Below are positions 1 through 10,147 of a stretch of DNA of 64,000 nucleotides, in pieces. This DNA comes from Arthrobacter jinronghuae (lineage in GTDB: Bacteria; Actinomycetota; Actinomycetes; Actinomycetales; Micrococcaceae), in the NCBI RefSeq assembly GCF_025244825.1, contig NZ_CP104263.1, positions 1,984,001 to 2,048,000 on the forward strand, written 5' to 3'. A model generated the notes under the pieces. That model searched no databases, was not told the DNA's origin, and saw only the letters and a list, made by a program, of their open reading frames with translations. Within the stretch, counting starts at the first letter, position 1. Each line of letters opens with the position of its first letter. The position numbers were made by a program, and so were the translations under genes.

Positions 1-833
1 ACCGGGTTTCCGGCAACGGCGGAGAGCCCGACGGCGACCTCTACTTCGACGTCGACGCCGCTTCCCGTCTGGCTGAAGGGGATCCGGATGCCTGGTGGCT
101 GGGACAGGTCTCGCACCTGACCCGGGAACAGATGCTGCCGGTCTTCGCGGAGCGCGGGGGAGACCCGGAGCGTCCCGGCAAGCGGAACGCCCTGGACCCG
201 CTGCTGTGGCGCATGGCCCGGACCGGTGAACCGTCCTGGGACGGCGGCCGGCTCGGCACCGGACGTCCGGGCTGGCATATTGAGTGTTCCGTCATCGCCC
301 AGCGTTTCCTGCCCCGTCCCTTCACGGTGCAGGCCGGCGGCTCGGACCTGGTCTTCCCGCACCACGAAATGAGTGCCGGACACGCCTTTGCCTGCGAGGG
401 CACGCCTCTGGCCTCGCACTACGCCCATGCCGGCATGGTGGGGTTCGACGGCGAGAAAATGAGCAAGTCGCTGGGCAACCTGGTCCTGGTTTCCCGGCTG
501 CGTGCCGAGGGAGTGGAGCCGGCAGCCATCCGCCTGGTGCTGCTGTCCCATCACTACCGCACCGATTGGTTCTGGACTTCAGACCAGCTGCGGCGGGCAG
601 AGGAACGCCTGGTGGCGTGGCGGAAGGCCCTGCAGTTCACCAATGATGACGACGCCGCCGCCCTCGTGCAGCAGATCCGCGCCGCACTGGCTGATGACCT
701 GGATGCTCCGGCCGCACTGCAGGCCGTCGATGCCTGGGCCGGTGCAGCGGTCCGCGGCGAAACGAAGGGGAGCCAGGCCGGCGCCGAACTCGTTTGTTCC
801 GCACTGAACGCCTTGCTCGGACTCCAGCTCTAG
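1..833 (+). CDS. mshC: Cysteine--glucosaminyl-inositol ligase MshC, 5' truncated by window edge
   Basis: MshC joins L-cysteine to glucosaminyl-inositol with ATP in mycothiol synthesis. It is a class I cysteinyl-tRNA-synthetase relative acting in the cytosol. About 276 residues are present (reading frame begins at base 3), ending at the TAG at 831-833. The N-terminal catalytic half with the HIGH motif lies outside the window. Visible here are the zinc and substrate region (GWHIECS, then [11 protein letters not shown]) and the KMSKS loop ([10 protein letters not shown]) near 450-480, followed by a helical C-terminus. Ordinary CysRS was considered, but the short C-terminus and the PAC2 neighbour fit MshC better. 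It converges with the PAC2 gene, with 33 bases between the stops. Confidence 0.88.
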   Translation, partial: RVSGNGGEPDGDLYFDVDAASRLAEGDPDAWWLGQVSHLTREQMLPVFAERGGDPERPGKRNALDPLLWRMARTGEPSWDGGRLGTGRPGWHIECSVIAQRFLPRPFTVQAGGSDLVFPHHEMSAGHAFACEGTPLASHYAHAGMVGFDGEKMSKSLGNLVLVSRLRAEGVEPAAIRLVLLSHHYRTDWFWTSDQLRRAEERLVAWRKALQFTNDDDAAALVQQIRAALADDLDAPAALQAVDAWAGAAVRGETKGSQAGAELVCSALNALLGLQL

Positions 834-866
834 GGCTCAGTTCCAGGGACGTCCAGCCGCCGGGAC

Positions 867-1754
867 TCAGTCCCGGCGGCGGCGCTTCAGGTACCGCTCG
901 AATTCACGGGCAATCGATTCGCCGCTGGCTTCGGGAAGATCGGCGGTGTCCTTGGCCTCTTCCAGCTGGCGGACGTACGCCGCAACCTCGGGGTCTTCGG
1001 TGGCGAGTTCATCCACGCCGCGTTCCCAGGCTTCGGCCTCTTCGGTCAGCAGATGCGTGTCCAAGGGCGCCTGCAGCAGCTCCTCGATGCGGTTCAGCAA
1101 CGCCAGCTGCGCCTTGGGCGAGGGCGCCTGCCCCACGTAGTGCGGTACGGCTGCCCAGAGCGAGATGGAGGGAATATCCGCCAGGCCGGCCATCTCGGAC
1201 ACCACGCCCACAATCCCGATCGGCCCTTCGTAGGAGGACGGCTCCAGGCTCAGGCTTTCCTGCAGGTCCGGTTCCTCGCAGGAAGCGCTGACCGGGATGG
1301 GCCGGGAATGCGGAACATCGGCGAGCAGCGCACCGGCCAGGACAATGCAGTCCACATCCAGTTCCTTGGCCAGGGCTATGAGCTCGGCGGTGTAGGCCCG
1401 CCACTTGTAGGACGGTTCGACGCCGGTGACGAAGATGATGTCCAGGTTGCTGAACGGCACCTCGGCACGGGAGATGCGCGTCGTCGGCCACTTGATCCGG
1501 TGCCCGCCGGAAGCCGTCCGTTTCAGGGACGGTCTGGTGAACTGGAAGTCGTAGTATTCGTCCGCGTCGATACTGGCAATTTTTTCGCTGTCCCAGTGCC
1601 GGCTCAGGAATTTCAGGGCATCGGAGGCTGCTTCACCCGCATCATTCCAGCCTTCGAACGCGGCCAGCATCACCGTGACGCGTTCGGAGGACGTCCCGTC
1701 GCCAAAAAAGTCCTGGAGGCCTGTGGCTTCAAAGCCTTCGGTATTGCTCACCAC
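867..1754 (-). CDS. PAC2 family protein
   Basis: This 295-residue protein belongs to the PAC2 family, named after eukaryotic proteasome assembly chaperone 2. Actinobacterial members are common next to mycothiol or proteasome genes, but their role is not established. The fold is recognisable from the N-terminal AAFEGWNDAGEAAS segment and the central LAGALLADVPHSRP and PIGIVGVVSEMA segments. The C-terminal 50 residues are charged and end in an Arg-rich tail. The start is GTG at 1754. A CATAGT box five bases upstream suggests a leaderless message. The gene diverges from the HAD gene at 1856. Its closeness to the Pup-proteasome operon is suggestive only. Confidence 0.8.
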   Translation of the reverse strand: MVSNTEGFEATGLQDFFGDGTSSERVTVMLAAFEGWNDAGEAASDALKFLSRHWDSEKIASIDADEYYDFQFTRPSLKRTASGGHRIKWPTTRISRAEVPFSNLDIIFVTGVEPSYKWRAYTAELIALAKELDVDCIVLAGALLADVPHSRPIPVSASCEEPDLQESLSLEPSSYEGPIGIVGVVSEMAGLADIPSISLWAAVPHYVGQAPSPKAQLALLNRIEELLQAPLDTHLLTEEAEAWERGVDELATEDPEVAAYVRQLEEAKDTADLPEASGESIAREFERYLKRRRRD

Positions 1755-1855
1755 TTCACACTATGCCCCGTCCGCCCCGCATGTCAGGACCGGGCAACGG
1801 CGCTTCGCGGAGAGCAAAAGAAACACCGGCTTCCGCCGCCCCGTAGACTTAGGAC

Positions 1856-2584
1856 ATGCCCCTCCTTTCCGCAGAAGATTCTCCCCACAGCCACGCCGAC
1901 GCAGCACTGCAGGCGGTTTTCTGGGATATGGACGGCACCCTCGTGGATACCGAGCCGTATTGGATCGCCGCCGAAAAGGAACTGACCTCGAGTTTCAACG
2001 TCGGCTGGACGGATGCCCAGGCCGAGGCAATGGTCGGCCAGGCCCTGGAGGTCAGCGCGGGTATGCTGCAGCGAGCCGGTGTCCCCTTGGAAAACCGCGA
2101 GATCATCGACCGGCTGATCGGCCAGGTTGCGGCACAGGTCCGCCGCGAGGTGCCTTGGCGCCCGGGTGCCCGCGAACTGCTGGCGGAGCTGCAGACAGCG
2201 GATATTCCCTGCGCCCTGGTCACCATGTCGGAGCCGGTGCTGGCCCGGGAAATCATCCGCGCCCTTCCCGCCGGAACGTTCGACGTCGTGGTGACCGGTG
2301 ACATGGTCAGCAACGGCAAGCCGGATCCCGAGCCGTATCAGCTGGCCTTCGACACGCTTGCCGGCTCCGTTCCTGACCTGGACAAGGCCTGCGTGGTCGC
2401 CGTGGAGGACTCCCTGCCCGGGGCAACCTCGGCGCAGGCGGCCGGCCTGGTGACCCTGACGGTGCCCAACTTCGTTCCGTTGCCGCCGGGTGCGTTCGAG
2501 CATGAATGGCAGTCCCTGGCCGGCCGTGGAATAGACCAGCTGCGCGAGCTGCTTCCCGGTTCCGTCCTGGAGTCCGCTAGGTGA
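1856..2584 (+). CDS. HAD family hydrolase (beta-phosphoglucomutase-like)
   Basis: This is a 242-residue haloacid-dehalogenase-superfamily phosphatase or phosphomutase. Motif I is FWDMDGTLVDTEP, with the nucleophile and acid-base aspartates near residues 23-25. Motif II is the VTMS serine region, and motifs III and IV are KPDPEPY and VAVEDSLPGA. A helical cap lies between motifs I and II, as in subclass I enzymes. The substrate cannot be read from sequence. TAGACT at 1844-1849 followed by six bases and ATG indicates a leaderless transcript. The stop overlaps the GTG of the site-2 protease gene by four bases (GTGA), so the two are translationally coupled. Confidence 0.87.
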   Translation: MPLLSAEDSPHSHADAALQAVFWDMDGTLVDTEPYWIAAEKELTSSFNVGWTDAQAEAMVGQALEVSAGMLQRAGVPLENREIIDRLIGQVAAQVRREVPWRPGARELLAELQTADIPCALVTMSEPVLAREIIRALPAGTFDVVVTGDMVSNGKPDPEPYQLAFDTLAGSVPDLDKACVVAVEDSLPGATSAQAAGLVTLTVPNFVPLPPGAFEHEWQSLAGRGIDQLRELLPGSVLESAR

Positions 2585-3735
2585 GCAGCAACGGGCCCGC
2601 CGGAACGGAACGCCGGGAAGGTATCCCGCTGGGCAGCATCGCCGGAGTACCGGTGACCCTGGCGTATTCGTGGTTCCTCATCGCGGCGCTGATCGTGGCG
2701 GTATTCGGTCCCCAGGTACGGGAGGCCTTCCCCCGCCTCGGCGCCGGTGCCTTCGCCGTGGCCCTGGGTTACGCGGTCCTGCTGCTGCTCTCGGTCCTGG
2801 CACACGAGGCGGCGCACGCCTTAACCGCCCGCGCCTACCACTGGCCTACCTCCAAGATCGTCCTGACGCTGTGGGGCGGACACACCCAGTTCGGGGACCT
2901 GCGCTCCACGCCGGGACGGTCCCTGCTGGTTGCCCTGGCCGGCCCGGCAGCCAATTTCCTGCTGGCAGCAGCCGGATTCGGGGTCCTGCAGCTGGTTCCC
3001 GAAGGCAGCGTGGCCGAGCTGGTCACCTTCATCTTTGTGTCCGCCAACGTGCTGATAGCCGTTTTCAACGTCCTGCCCGGGCTGCCGCTGGACGGCGGAC
3101 GCATTGTGGAAAGCGCAGTTTGGAAGATCACCGGGTCGCAGGAACGCGGCACCGTTGCCGCCGGCTGGGCCGGACGCATCATTTCGGTCCTGCTCCTGGC
3201 TGCCGTTTTCATTCCGCCCTACCTCCGGGGAGAGGCGCCCGCACTGAGCCTTGTCCTGTTGGCGGCCCTGCTGTGCGGCTTCCTCTGGATGGGGGCCGGC
3301 GCTGCCATCTCCAACGCGCGGGTGCGCCTGCGGCTGCCGCAGGTCAGTGCCGGTGCCCTGATGGAACCGGCGGTTTCCCTGCCCGGCCGGGCATCCGTCG
3401 GCGAGGCGCTCCGGCTGGCCCGCGAGTATCCGGACGCCGCCGTGCTGGTCACTGCCGCAACCGGCCAGCCGGAGGCCGTCGTGGACCGCGGGGCCCTCGC
3501 CTCGGTTCCGGACGAGCAGGCCGGCCAGGTGCCGGTGAGCGCCGTCGCCCGCCCGCTGGCGGCCGGCGCCTACGTCCCCGAAGCCGCGGCCGGGCAGGAA
3601 CTCGTCCAGTACCTGGCCAAACTGCAAGGCAGCGAATACGCGGTCATTGACCGGGACGGAACGGTCACCGGCCTGCTGCGCCAAGCCGCCGTCGTCGCCG
3701 CCGTCACCGGGAAACCCGCCCGGCCGCAGCGCTGA
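2581..3735 (+). CDS. Site-2 protease family (M50) membrane metalloprotease
   Basis: This 384-residue polytopic membrane protein is an intramembrane zinc metalloprotease of the M50/S2P class. The zinc motif HEAAH is near residue 75 inside a transmembrane helix. The second conserved motif, NVLPGLPLDGGR (residues about 163-175), supplies the third ligand Asp. At least five hydrophobic segments are followed by a soluble C-terminal region (from about residue 255) resembling a degenerate CBS pair. CBS-bearing S2Ps usually cleave anti-sigma factors or other membrane regulators; the target here is unknown. The gene is coupled to the upstream HAD gene and lies about 80 bases before trmI. Confidence 0.88.
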   Translation: MSSNGPAGTERREGIPLGSIAGVPVTLAYSWFLIAALIVAVFGPQVREAFPRLGAGAFAVALGYAVLLLLSVLAHEAAHALTARAYHWPTSKIVLTLWGGHTQFGDLRSTPGRSLLVALAGPAANFLLAAAGFGVLQLVPEGSVAELVTFIFVSANVLIAVFNVLPGLPLDGGRIVESAVWKITGSQERGTVAAGWAGRIISVLLLAAVFIPPYLRGEAPALSLVLLAALLCGFLWMGAGAAISNARVRLRLPQVSAGALMEPAVSLPGRASVGEALRLAREYPDAAVLVTAATGQPEAVVDRGALASVPDEQAGQVPVSAVARPLAAGAYVPEAAAGQELVQYLAKLQGSEYAVIDRDGTVTGLLRQAAVVAAVTGKPARPQR

Positions 3736-3812
3736 CACCTCCAGCTTTTTACCGCCCCGCCGGCACAAGCACGCCGGCACCCATAATCCAGCAAGAGAAC
3801 CAAAGGAATACC

Positions 3813-4862
3813 ATGAACGCCGATAACCAGGCCGCCGCTGCTGCACCCCACGGGGCCGAGATCCGCAGGGGACCGCTCCGGCCCGGGGAACGGGTCCAGC
3901 TCACCGATGAGAAGGGCCGCCGCAACACCATCACCCTCACCGAGGGCGGCGCCTTCCACACGCACCGCGGCTACCTGCAGCACGACACCGTCATCGGACT
4001 GCCCGAAGGGTCCGTCGTGTCCAACACGGCCGGACACCAGTACCAGATCCTGCGCCCGCTGCTCTCGGACTTCGTCCTGTCCATGCCGCGCGGCGCCGCC
4101 GTGGTCTATCCCAAGGACGCGGCCCAGATTGTCACCATGGCGGACATCTACCCCGGCGCCCGCGTGGTCGAAGCCGGCGTCGGCTCCGGCGCCCTGAGCA
4201 TCTCGCTGCTGCGTGCAGTGGGCGACCACGGCAGCCTGCACTCCTTTGAACGGCGCGAGGAATTCGCGCAGATCGCCCGCGGCAACGTGGAGACCTTCTT
4301 CGGCGGACCGCATCCGGCCTGGGACATCACCCTCGGGGATTTCCAGGACGAAGTCGTCAAGACCGAAGAGCCCGGCAGCGTGGACCGCGTGGTCCTGGAC
4401 ATGCTCGCCCCCTGGGAGTGCACCGACGCCGTAGCCACCGTGCTCGCCCCGGGCGGCGTGTGGATCTCCTACGTGGCCACCGTCACCCAGCTCTCCCGCA
4501 CCGCGGAAGCCATCCGGGCCGACGGCCGCTTCACCGAGCCGGATGGCTGGGAATCCATGGTCCGCGGCTGGCACCTGGAGGGCCTGGCCGTACGCCCGGA
4601 CCACCGCATGGTGGCCCACACCGGTTTCCTGCTCACCGCGCGCCGGCTCGCAGAGGGCGCCACCGGCCTGGTCGCCAAGCGCCGTGCGTCGAAGACCAAC
4701 TTCAGCGAAGAGGATCTCAACGCCTGGACTCCCGCGGCAGTGGGTGAGCGGGAAGTCTCCGCCCACAAGCTGCGCCGTGCGGCCAAGGATGCCAGTTCCA
4801 CAGTGCAGCGCGGAGCCCTCGAAAACGCCGAAAAGTTCCAGCAGGAGACAGATACCCCATAG
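3813..4862 (+). CDS. trmI: tRNA (adenine(58)-N1)-methyltransferase TrmI
   Basis: TrmI methylates N1 of adenine 58 in the tRNA T-loop using S-adenosylmethionine, acting as a homotetramer. The 349-residue protein has the N-terminal beta-domain of the family, then the Rossmann methyltransferase domain with the SAM motif VVEAGVGSGALS (about residues 118-129) and the catalytic-strand motif VVLDMLAPWE. The C-terminal 60 residues are charged and longer than in thermophilic homologues. AAAGGAA precedes the ATG. TrmI directly upstream of arc is the usual actinobacterial arrangement. Confidence 0.93.
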   Translation: MNADNQAAAAAPHGAEIRRGPLRPGERVQLTDEKGRRNTITLTEGGAFHTHRGYLQHDTVIGLPEGSVVSNTAGHQYQILRPLLSDFVLSMPRGAAVVYPKDAAQIVTMADIYPGARVVEAGVGSGALSISLLRAVGDHGSLHSFERREEFAQIARGNVETFFGGPHPAWDITLGDFQDEVVKTEEPGSVDRVVLDMLAPWECTDAVATVLAPGGVWISYVATVTQLSRTAEAIRADGRFTEPDGWESMVRGWHLEGLAVRPDHRMVAHTGFLLTARRLAEGATGLVAKRRASKTNFSEEDLNAWTPAAVGEREVSAHKLRRAAKDASSTVQRGALENAEKFQQETDTP

Positions 4863-4967
4863 CGGGGGTAACCGGCGAAACACAAGACGCCGGACCCCGT
4901 GTATCTTGCGCAGCGCTGGGTTACTGTCATTGGACAGACCCAGAGCTACGTGAAGGCGGTCGGTATC

Positions 4968-6725
4968 ATGGCTGAACCCGAAAACGCTGGACCCGGGACC
5001 GGGGGATCCCGCCCGGTGTCCGCAGCGGCTGTAGCAGGCACCGAAGCACGCCAATTGAATGTCCTTCGGGACAAACTCCGGAATCTGGACCGGCAGCTCG
5101 CTGCCCTTACGCACAACAACGCCCGGCTCGTGACCATGCTGGAGACCGCGAAAGCCGAAATCATCCGGTTGAAGGATGCCCTGGAGAACGAGGGGGCAAC
5201 GCCCTTCAGCTTCGGCACCGTCATCGGAGTGAACCAGCGCCGCGAAGCGGAACCCGGCGTGACAACCATCGCGGCAGTGCAGGAAAGCCTGGACATCATC
5301 CAGTCCGGCCGCAAGCTCCGGGTAGCCGTTTCGCCCCTCCTGGACCTGGGACAGATCGTCCCGGGCCAGGAGGTGCTGTTGAACGAGTCCCTCACCGTCA
5401 TTGCTGCCCTCGGCTTCGAACGCGCAGGGGAACTGTTTACGGTGAAAGAGCTCCTGGACCCGGACCGGGTACTGGTGATCGGACGGGCCGACGACGAGCG
5501 CGTGGTGCGCCTCAACGGGCCCCTGGGCCGGGAAAAGGTCCGGGTAGGGGATGCCCTGACCGTGGATACCCGCATCGGCTACGCATTGGAAAAGATCCCG
5601 CGCAGCGAAGTGGAGAACCTGGTCCTCGAAGAGGTTCCGGACATCTCCTACGCAGACATCGGCGGCCTCGGCCCGCAGATCGAGCAGATCCGCGACGCCG
5701 TCGAGCTGCCGTTTATGCACCCTGACCTCTACCGCGAACACGGACTGAAACCGCCCAAGGGCATCCTGCTCTACGGCCCTCCCGGCTGCGGCAAGACACT
5801 CATTGCCAAGGCCGTGGCTCACGCCCTCGCGGCACGGGTGATGGAGCAGACCGGCACCCTTGGTGCCCGCAGCTACTTCCTGAACATCAAGGGACCCGAG
5901 CTGCTGGACAAGTACGTGGGGGAGACCGAGCGCCACATCCGGCTGATCTTCGGCCGCGCCCGGGAGAAGGCCTCAGACGGCAGCCCCGTGGTGGTGTTCT
6001 TCGATGAGATGGATTCGCTCTTCCGCACCCGCGGCACCGGTGTATCCTCCGACGTCGAAACCACCATTGTTCCGCAGCTGCTCAGCGAGATCGACGGCGT
6101 CGAGAAGCTGGAGAACGTGATTGTCATCGGTGCCTCCAACCGGGAGGACATGATCGATCCGGCCATCCTGCGTCCGGGCCGCCTGGACGTGAAGATCAAG
6201 ATCCAGCGGCCCGACGCCGAAGGCGCTGCGGAAATCTTCGCGAAGTACCTGACCCCGGACCTGCCGCTGCACCGCGACGACCTGGCCGAGCACGGCTACG
6301 ACCCGGTGGAAACGGTCAACGACATGGTCCGGCGCACGGTAGAGAAGATGTACGCCGAGGACAAGGCCAACGAATACCTGGAGGTCACCTACGCCAACGG
6401 CGACACCGAGATGCTCTACTTCAAGGATTTCAACTCCGGCGCCGTCATCCAGAACGTGGTGGACCGGGCCAAGAAGTACGCCATCAAGGACCTGTTGCAG
6501 CTGCACCAGCGCGGCCTGCGCATCGAACACCTGATGCGTGCCGTGGTGGACGAATTCCGCGAGCATGAGGACATGCCCAACACCACCAATCCGGATGACT
6601 GGGCACGGATCTCGGGGAAGAAGGGCGAGCGGATCACCTACATCCGCACCATCGTCCAGGGCAAGGCCGGCCAGGAACCGGGCCGGACAATCGAAACGGC
6701 GGCCAACCCGGGACAGTATCTGTGA
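4968..6725 (+). CDS. arc: Proteasome-associated AAA ATPase ARC/Mpa
   Basis: ARC (Mpa in mycobacteria) is the hexameric unfoldase that binds Pup-tagged proteins and threads them into the 20S core. From the ATG at 4968 it is 585 residues. A coiled coil at about 28-74 captures Pup. A double OB-fold interdomain follows (about 80-220). The AAA module has Walker A GPPGCGKT (about 270-277) and Walker [10 protein letters not shown] (about 342-350). The C-terminus is GQYL, the docking tail that inserts between proteasome alpha subunits. An in-frame GTG at 4899 would add 23 atypical residues and is less likely. It overlaps dop by four bases. Confidence 0.96.
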   Translation: MAEPENAGPGTGGSRPVSAAAVAGTEARQLNVLRDKLRNLDRQLAALTHNNARLVTMLETAKAEIIRLKDALENEGATPFSFGTVIGVNQRREAEPGVTTIAAVQESLDIIQSGRKLRVAVSPLLDLGQIVPGQEVLLNESLTVIAALGFERAGELFTVKELLDPDRVLVIGRADDERVVRLNGPLGREKVRVGDALTVDTRIGYALEKIPRSEVENLVLEEVPDISYADIGGLGPQIEQIRDAVELPFMHPDLYREHGLKPPKGILLYGPPGCGKTLIAKAVAHALAARVMEQTGTLGARSYFLNIKGPELLDKYVGETERHIRLIFGRAREKASDGSPVVVFFDEMDSLFRTRGTGVSSDVETTIVPQLLSEIDGVEKLENVIVIGASNREDMIDPAILRPGRLDVKIKIQRPDAEGAAEIFAKYLTPDLPLHRDDLAEHGYDPVETVNDMVRRTVEKMYAEDKANEYLEVTYANGDTEMLYFKDFNSGAVIQNVVDRAKKYAIKDLLQLHQRGLRIEHLMRAVVDEFREHEDMPNTTNPDDWARISGKKGERITYIRTIVQGKAGQEPGRTIETAANPGQYL

Positions 6726-8335
6726 CCGTGCGCCGTGTCATGGGGACGGAAACCGAGTACGGCGTGCTCGCTCCGTCCCTGCCGTCCGCGAACGCCACCG
6801 TCCTGTCCAGCCAGATAGTCAACGCGTACGCGGCCACGCTGCGGACCGGAGCGGGCAACCTGTCGGGCACCCGCTGGGACTACACCGACGAGGCGCCGCT
6901 GAACGATGCCCGCGGATTCGCGGTGCCCCGTGCCGCTGCGGATCCCACCCAGCTGACCGACGAACCGCCGGTGCTGGACGCCGAACAGATCGCCATGGAG
7001 GGCGGCGGACCCGCAGCACTTTACGGGGAACAGACGCAGGACAACCCCGTGCTGATGAACATGGTCCTGGGCAACGGTGCGCGGTTGTACGTGGACCATG
7101 CCCACCCGGAGTACTCCTCGCCCGAGGTCACCCGCCCCCGCGACGCCGTGCTGTGGGACAAGGCGGGGGACATGGTGGTGCTGTCCGCCATGCGGCATAT
7201 CGCCAGGATGCCGGGATTCGCTCCGGTCAACCTGTACAAGAACAACACCGACAACAAGGGCGTCTCCTACGGGTCGCATGAAAACTACCTTGTTCCCCGC
7301 AGTGTTCCTTTCGGAGCCCTCGTCCGCGGGCTGGTGCCGTTCTTCGTTTCCCGCCAGGTCATCGCCGGTTCCGGCCGGGTGGGCATCGGCACCAACAACC
7401 AGCGCCAGGGATTCCAGCTGAGCCAGCGGGCGGACTTCTTCGAAACGGAAGTGGGACTGGAAACCACCATCCGCCGACCAATCATCAATACCCGGGACGA
7501 ACCGCACGCGGTGGCCGAAAAATACCGGCGCCTGCACGTCATCATCGGGGACGCGAACCTCAGCGAGGTGTCCGCCCTGCTGAAGATCGGCACCACCTCG
7601 CTTGTCCTGTCAATGATCGAAGCCGGCAGCGCCCCCGACGTCGAGCTCCGGGACCCGGTGGGCGCACTGCAGGCCATCAGCCACGACCCGTCGCTGGAAC
7701 AGCTGGTGGAACTGACGGACGGCAGGATGGTCAGCGGCCTGGACCTGCAGGAAATCTACTTCGAAGCAGCAGCGGCGCACTCCCGCGCCGGCGGCCCAAC
7801 GGACGCAGACACCGAAGACATACTGGCCCGCTGGTCCGCGTTGCTGGGCACCCTGAAGCGCGACCCGCTGGAGGCCGCCGCTGCCGTGGACTGGGTGGCG
7901 AAGCTGAAGCTGCTGCAGGCCTACCGCGAGCGCGACGGGTTGGCCTGGTCAGACGCCCGGCTGCACCTGGTGGATCTGCAGTACTCGGATATGCGCCCGG
8001 AGAAGGGGCTGTATTACCGGCTGGCGGCCCGTGGGCAGATGGAACGGGTGCTTACCGACGGGGAGATTGCCCGTGCCGTTACCTCCCCGCCGGACGACAC
8101 CCGTGCCTACTTCCGCGGGAACTGCCTTACCCGGTTCCCCAAGGAAGTGATCGGCGCCAGCTGGGATTCGATCATCTTCGAACTTCCCTCCCGCCGGCGG
8201 CTCCAGCGGATCCCCACCCGCGAGCCGCTGCGCGGCACCAGGGCCCTGACCGAGGAACTTTTCAACGCATCAGCCGATGCGGAGGATTTTGTCGCCAGAC
8301 TCCTGACCGGTTCCGACGCCGCCGTGGCACCATAG
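6722..8335 (+). CDS. dop: Depupylase / Pup deamidase Dop
   Basis: Dop converts the C-terminal glutamine of Pup to glutamate so that PafA can use it, and also removes Pup from tagged proteins. It is a 537-residue member of the glutamine-synthetase-like carboxylate-amine ligase family. The N-terminal GTETEYGV carries the metal-binding glutamates. The insertion with [17 protein letters not shown] (about residues 62-80) is the Dop loop absent from PafA. Other shared motifs are [20 protein letters not shown] and INTRDEPHA. The GTG start lies inside the last codons of arc (GTGA overlap). Confidence 0.95.
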   Translation: MTVRRVMGTETEYGVLAPSLPSANATVLSSQIVNAYAATLRTGAGNLSGTRWDYTDEAPLNDARGFAVPRAAADPTQLTDEPPVLDAEQIAMEGGGPAALYGEQTQDNPVLMNMVLGNGARLYVDHAHPEYSSPEVTRPRDAVLWDKAGDMVVLSAMRHIARMPGFAPVNLYKNNTDNKGVSYGSHENYLVPRSVPFGALVRGLVPFFVSRQVIAGSGRVGIGTNNQRQGFQLSQRADFFETEVGLETTIRRPIINTRDEPHAVAEKYRRLHVIIGDANLSEVSALLKIGTTSLVLSMIEAGSAPDVELRDPVGALQAISHDPSLEQLVELTDGRMVSGLDLQEIYFEAAAAHSRAGGPTDADTEDILARWSALLGTLKRDPLEAAAAVDWVAKLKLLQAYRERDGLAWSDARLHLVDLQYSDMRPEKGLYYRLAARGQMERVLTDGEIARAVTSPPDDTRAYFRGNCLTRFPKEVIGASWDSIIFELPSRRRLQRIPTREPLRGTRALTEELFNASADAEDFVARLLTGSDAAVAP

Positions 8336-8366
8336 GACTAGGATTCATCCCCCGGGCAAGAAAGGG
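8333..8366 (+). promoter_or_regulatory. Candidate internal promoter and ribosome binding site of pup
   Basis: The 40 bases between dop and pup hold TAGGAC (8333-8338) and TAGGAT (8339-8344), both of TAnnnT -10 type, then a clear ribosome binding site AAGAAAGGG (8358-8366) nine bases before the pup ATG. An extra promoter would let Pup be made in excess over the enzymes, which fits its role as a consumed tag. No convincing -35 box is seen. Confidence 0.4.
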
Positions 8367-8375
8367 CTAGGCATC

Positions 8376-8576
8376 ATGGCAACCCAGGACCGCAAAAACA
8401 CCGGAACGCATCCCGTCGAAGAAGAAGAAACCGAGGCCGTCCCGCCCCCCGCAGCCGAAGCGGAAGCTTCCACCGAGACTGAAGGCGTGGACGACCTGCT
8501 GGATGAGATCGACGGCGTGCTGGAGAGCAACGCCGAAGAGTTCGTCCGCGGCTTCATCCAGAAGGGCGGTCAGTAA
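8376..8576 (+). CDS. pup: Prokaryotic ubiquitin-like protein Pup
   Basis: Pup is the small disordered protein tag that is isopeptide-linked to lysines of substrates by PafA. It is 66 residues, acidic and Ala/Glu/Pro-rich in its N-terminal half. The conserved helix-forming stretch GVDDLLDEIDGVLE binds the ARC coiled coil. It ends in Gly-Gly-Gln, so Dop must deamidate it before ligation; some actinobacteria encode Glu directly. The C-terminal part FVRGFIQKGGQ is typical. prcB starts three bases after the stop codon. Confidence 0.97.
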   Translation: MATQDRKNTGTHPVEEEETEAVPPPAAEAEASTETEGVDDLLDEIDGVLESNAEEFVRGFIQKGGQ

Positions 8577-8579
8577 CGG

Positions 8580-9404
8580 ATGGCCCCCCGGGACCCCGCC
8601 GCTTCCATCCATCAAGCCCCGTCCTCTTCCTTTACCGACCATCTCGCCCTCCACCGCCCCGAGCTGCTGCCGTCCTCCCGATCCCTGGGACCGGCGTCGA
8701 ACGGCTCGGCGGGGGAGCTGGCCCCGCAGGGCACCACCATCGTTTCCCTCACCTATGCAGGGGGAGTCCTGATGGCAGGGGACCGGCGGGCCACGATGGG
8801 CAACATGATCGCCAGCCGGCACATCAAGAAAGTCTTTCCGGCGGACAACTACTCCGTGCTGGGGATCGCCGGTACGGCAGGGCTCGCCCTGGACATGATC
8901 CGGCTGTTCCAGGTGGAACTGGAGCACTACGAGAAAATAGAAGGAACTCCCATGAGCCTGGACGGCAAGTCCAACCGGCTCGCGGCCATGGTGCGCTCCA
9001 ACCTTCCGCTGGCGCTGCAGGGACTGGCCGTCGTCCCGCTCTTTGCCGGGTTCGATACCCAGCGGCGGACCGGACGGCTCTTTTCCTATGACGTGACCGG
9101 AGGCCGGTATGAGGAATACGAGCACCACAGCGTCGGCTCCGGCTCGGTGTTCGCACGCGGCGCCCTGAAGAAACTCTGGCGGCCGAACCTGGACGAGGAG
9201 GATGCGGTCCGGGTGGCCGTGGAGTCCCTGTACGACGCGGCCGACGACGACTCGGCCACCGGCGGCCCGGACATGGTCAGGCGTCTGTGGCCGGTGGTTT
9301 ATGTGGTCAACAGCGCCGGCAACCGGGAGATCCCCGAACGGGAACTGCAGGAACTCTCCCGTGAACTCATCTCCAGGCGCACCGCCGCCGGACTGGAGGC
9401 GTAG
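8580..9404 (+). CDS. prcB: 20S proteasome beta subunit
   Basis: PrcB is the catalytic N-terminal-nucleophile subunit of the 20S proteasome. The precursor is 274 residues. A 51-residue propeptide is expected to be cleaved before the catalytic threonine in [11 protein letters not shown] (Thr52), leaving about 223 residues. The active-site environment (Asp and Lys of the Ntn fold, GDRRATMGN after the first strands) is present. It sits between pup and prcA with very short gaps, so the core subunits are produced together. Confidence 0.96.
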   Translation: MAPRDPAASIHQAPSSSFTDHLALHRPELLPSSRSLGPASNGSAGELAPQGTTIVSLTYAGGVLMAGDRRATMGNMIASRHIKKVFPADNYSVLGIAGTAGLALDMIRLFQVELEHYEKIEGTPMSLDGKSNRLAAMVRSNLPLALQGLAVVPLFAGFDTQRRTGRLFSYDVTGGRYEEYEHHSVGSGSVFARGALKKLWRPNLDEEDAVRVAVESLYDAADDDSATGGPDMVRRLWPVVYVVNSAGNREIPERELQELSRELISRRTAAGLEA

Positions 9405-9406
9405 CC

Positions 9407-10147
9407 GTGACCCAGCAGTTCTACGTCTCGCCCGAACAGCTGATGAAGGACCGGGCGGACTTCGCCCGCAAAGGCATCGCCCGGGGACGGTCGGTGGTGG
9501 TCCTGACCTGCAGGGAAGGGATTGCCCTGGTGGCGGAGAACCCCTCACCGTCCCTCCATAAGCTCAGCGAAATCTATGACCGGATCGGTTTCGCCGCCGT
9601 CGGCAAGTACAACGAATTCGAGTCCCTGCGCCAGGCCGGCATCCGGTTCGCGGATGTGCGCGGCTACTCCTATTCCCGCGACGACGTCTCCGCGCGCGGG
9701 CTGGCCAGCGTCTACGCGCAGAGCCTCGGTTCCGTTTTCACCACCGAGGGAAAGCCGTTCGAAGTGGAGCTGGCCGTCGCAGAGGTAGGGGAGGACCCGT
9801 ATACGGACCGTCTGTACCGCCTGAACTTCGACGGCTCCATCGCGGATGAGAGCAATTACACGGTGATGGGCGGGCAGGCGGAGATCGTCAACGAGGCCCT
9901 CAGCCGGACGTGGAACCAGGACGCGGATTTCGGTTCCGCCATCCGGACGGCGGTCCAGGCGCTTTCCGCCACGCGCACAGCCAATGGTTCGGGCGACGGG
10001 CAGGCACCAGAGCCCCTGGGCGCCGGCCTGCTGGAGGTCGCCGTCCTGGACCGGGACCCGCTTTCCACCCGCGGCACCGTCAGGGCGTTCCGCAGGATAA
10101 ACACCGTTGAGCTGGACCGTTTGCTGTCCAGCGCGGAAGGAGACTGA
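9407..10147 (+). CDS. prcA: 20S proteasome alpha subunit
   Basis: PrcA forms the outer rings of the 20S particle and gates substrate entry. It also provides the pockets that receive the ARC GQYL tail. It is 246 residues, with the alpha-type N-terminal extension ([22 protein letters not shown]) and no processed threonine. The C-terminal extension includes a low-complexity Ala/Gly stretch near residue 190. GTG start two bases after the prcB stop; its TGA overlaps the ATG of pafA by one base. Confidence 0.95.
   Translation: MTQQFYVSPEQLMKDRADFARKGIARGRSVVVLTCREGIALVAENPSPSLHKLSEIYDRIGFAAVGKYNEFESLRQAGIRFADVRGYSYSRDDVSARGLASVYAQSLGSVFTTEGKPFEVELAVAEVGEDPYTDRLYRLNFDGSIADESNYTVMGGQAEIVNEALSRTWNQDADFGSAIRTAVQALSATRTANGSGDGQAPEPLGAGLLEVAVLDRDPLSTRGTVRAFRRINTVELDRLLSSAEGD

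Noticed and set aside
3570..5936. A very long minus-strand open frame across the M50, trmI and arc genes
   Set aside because: It is the mirror of strongly biased GC-rich codons. It has no conserved motifs and lies antisense to three clear genes.
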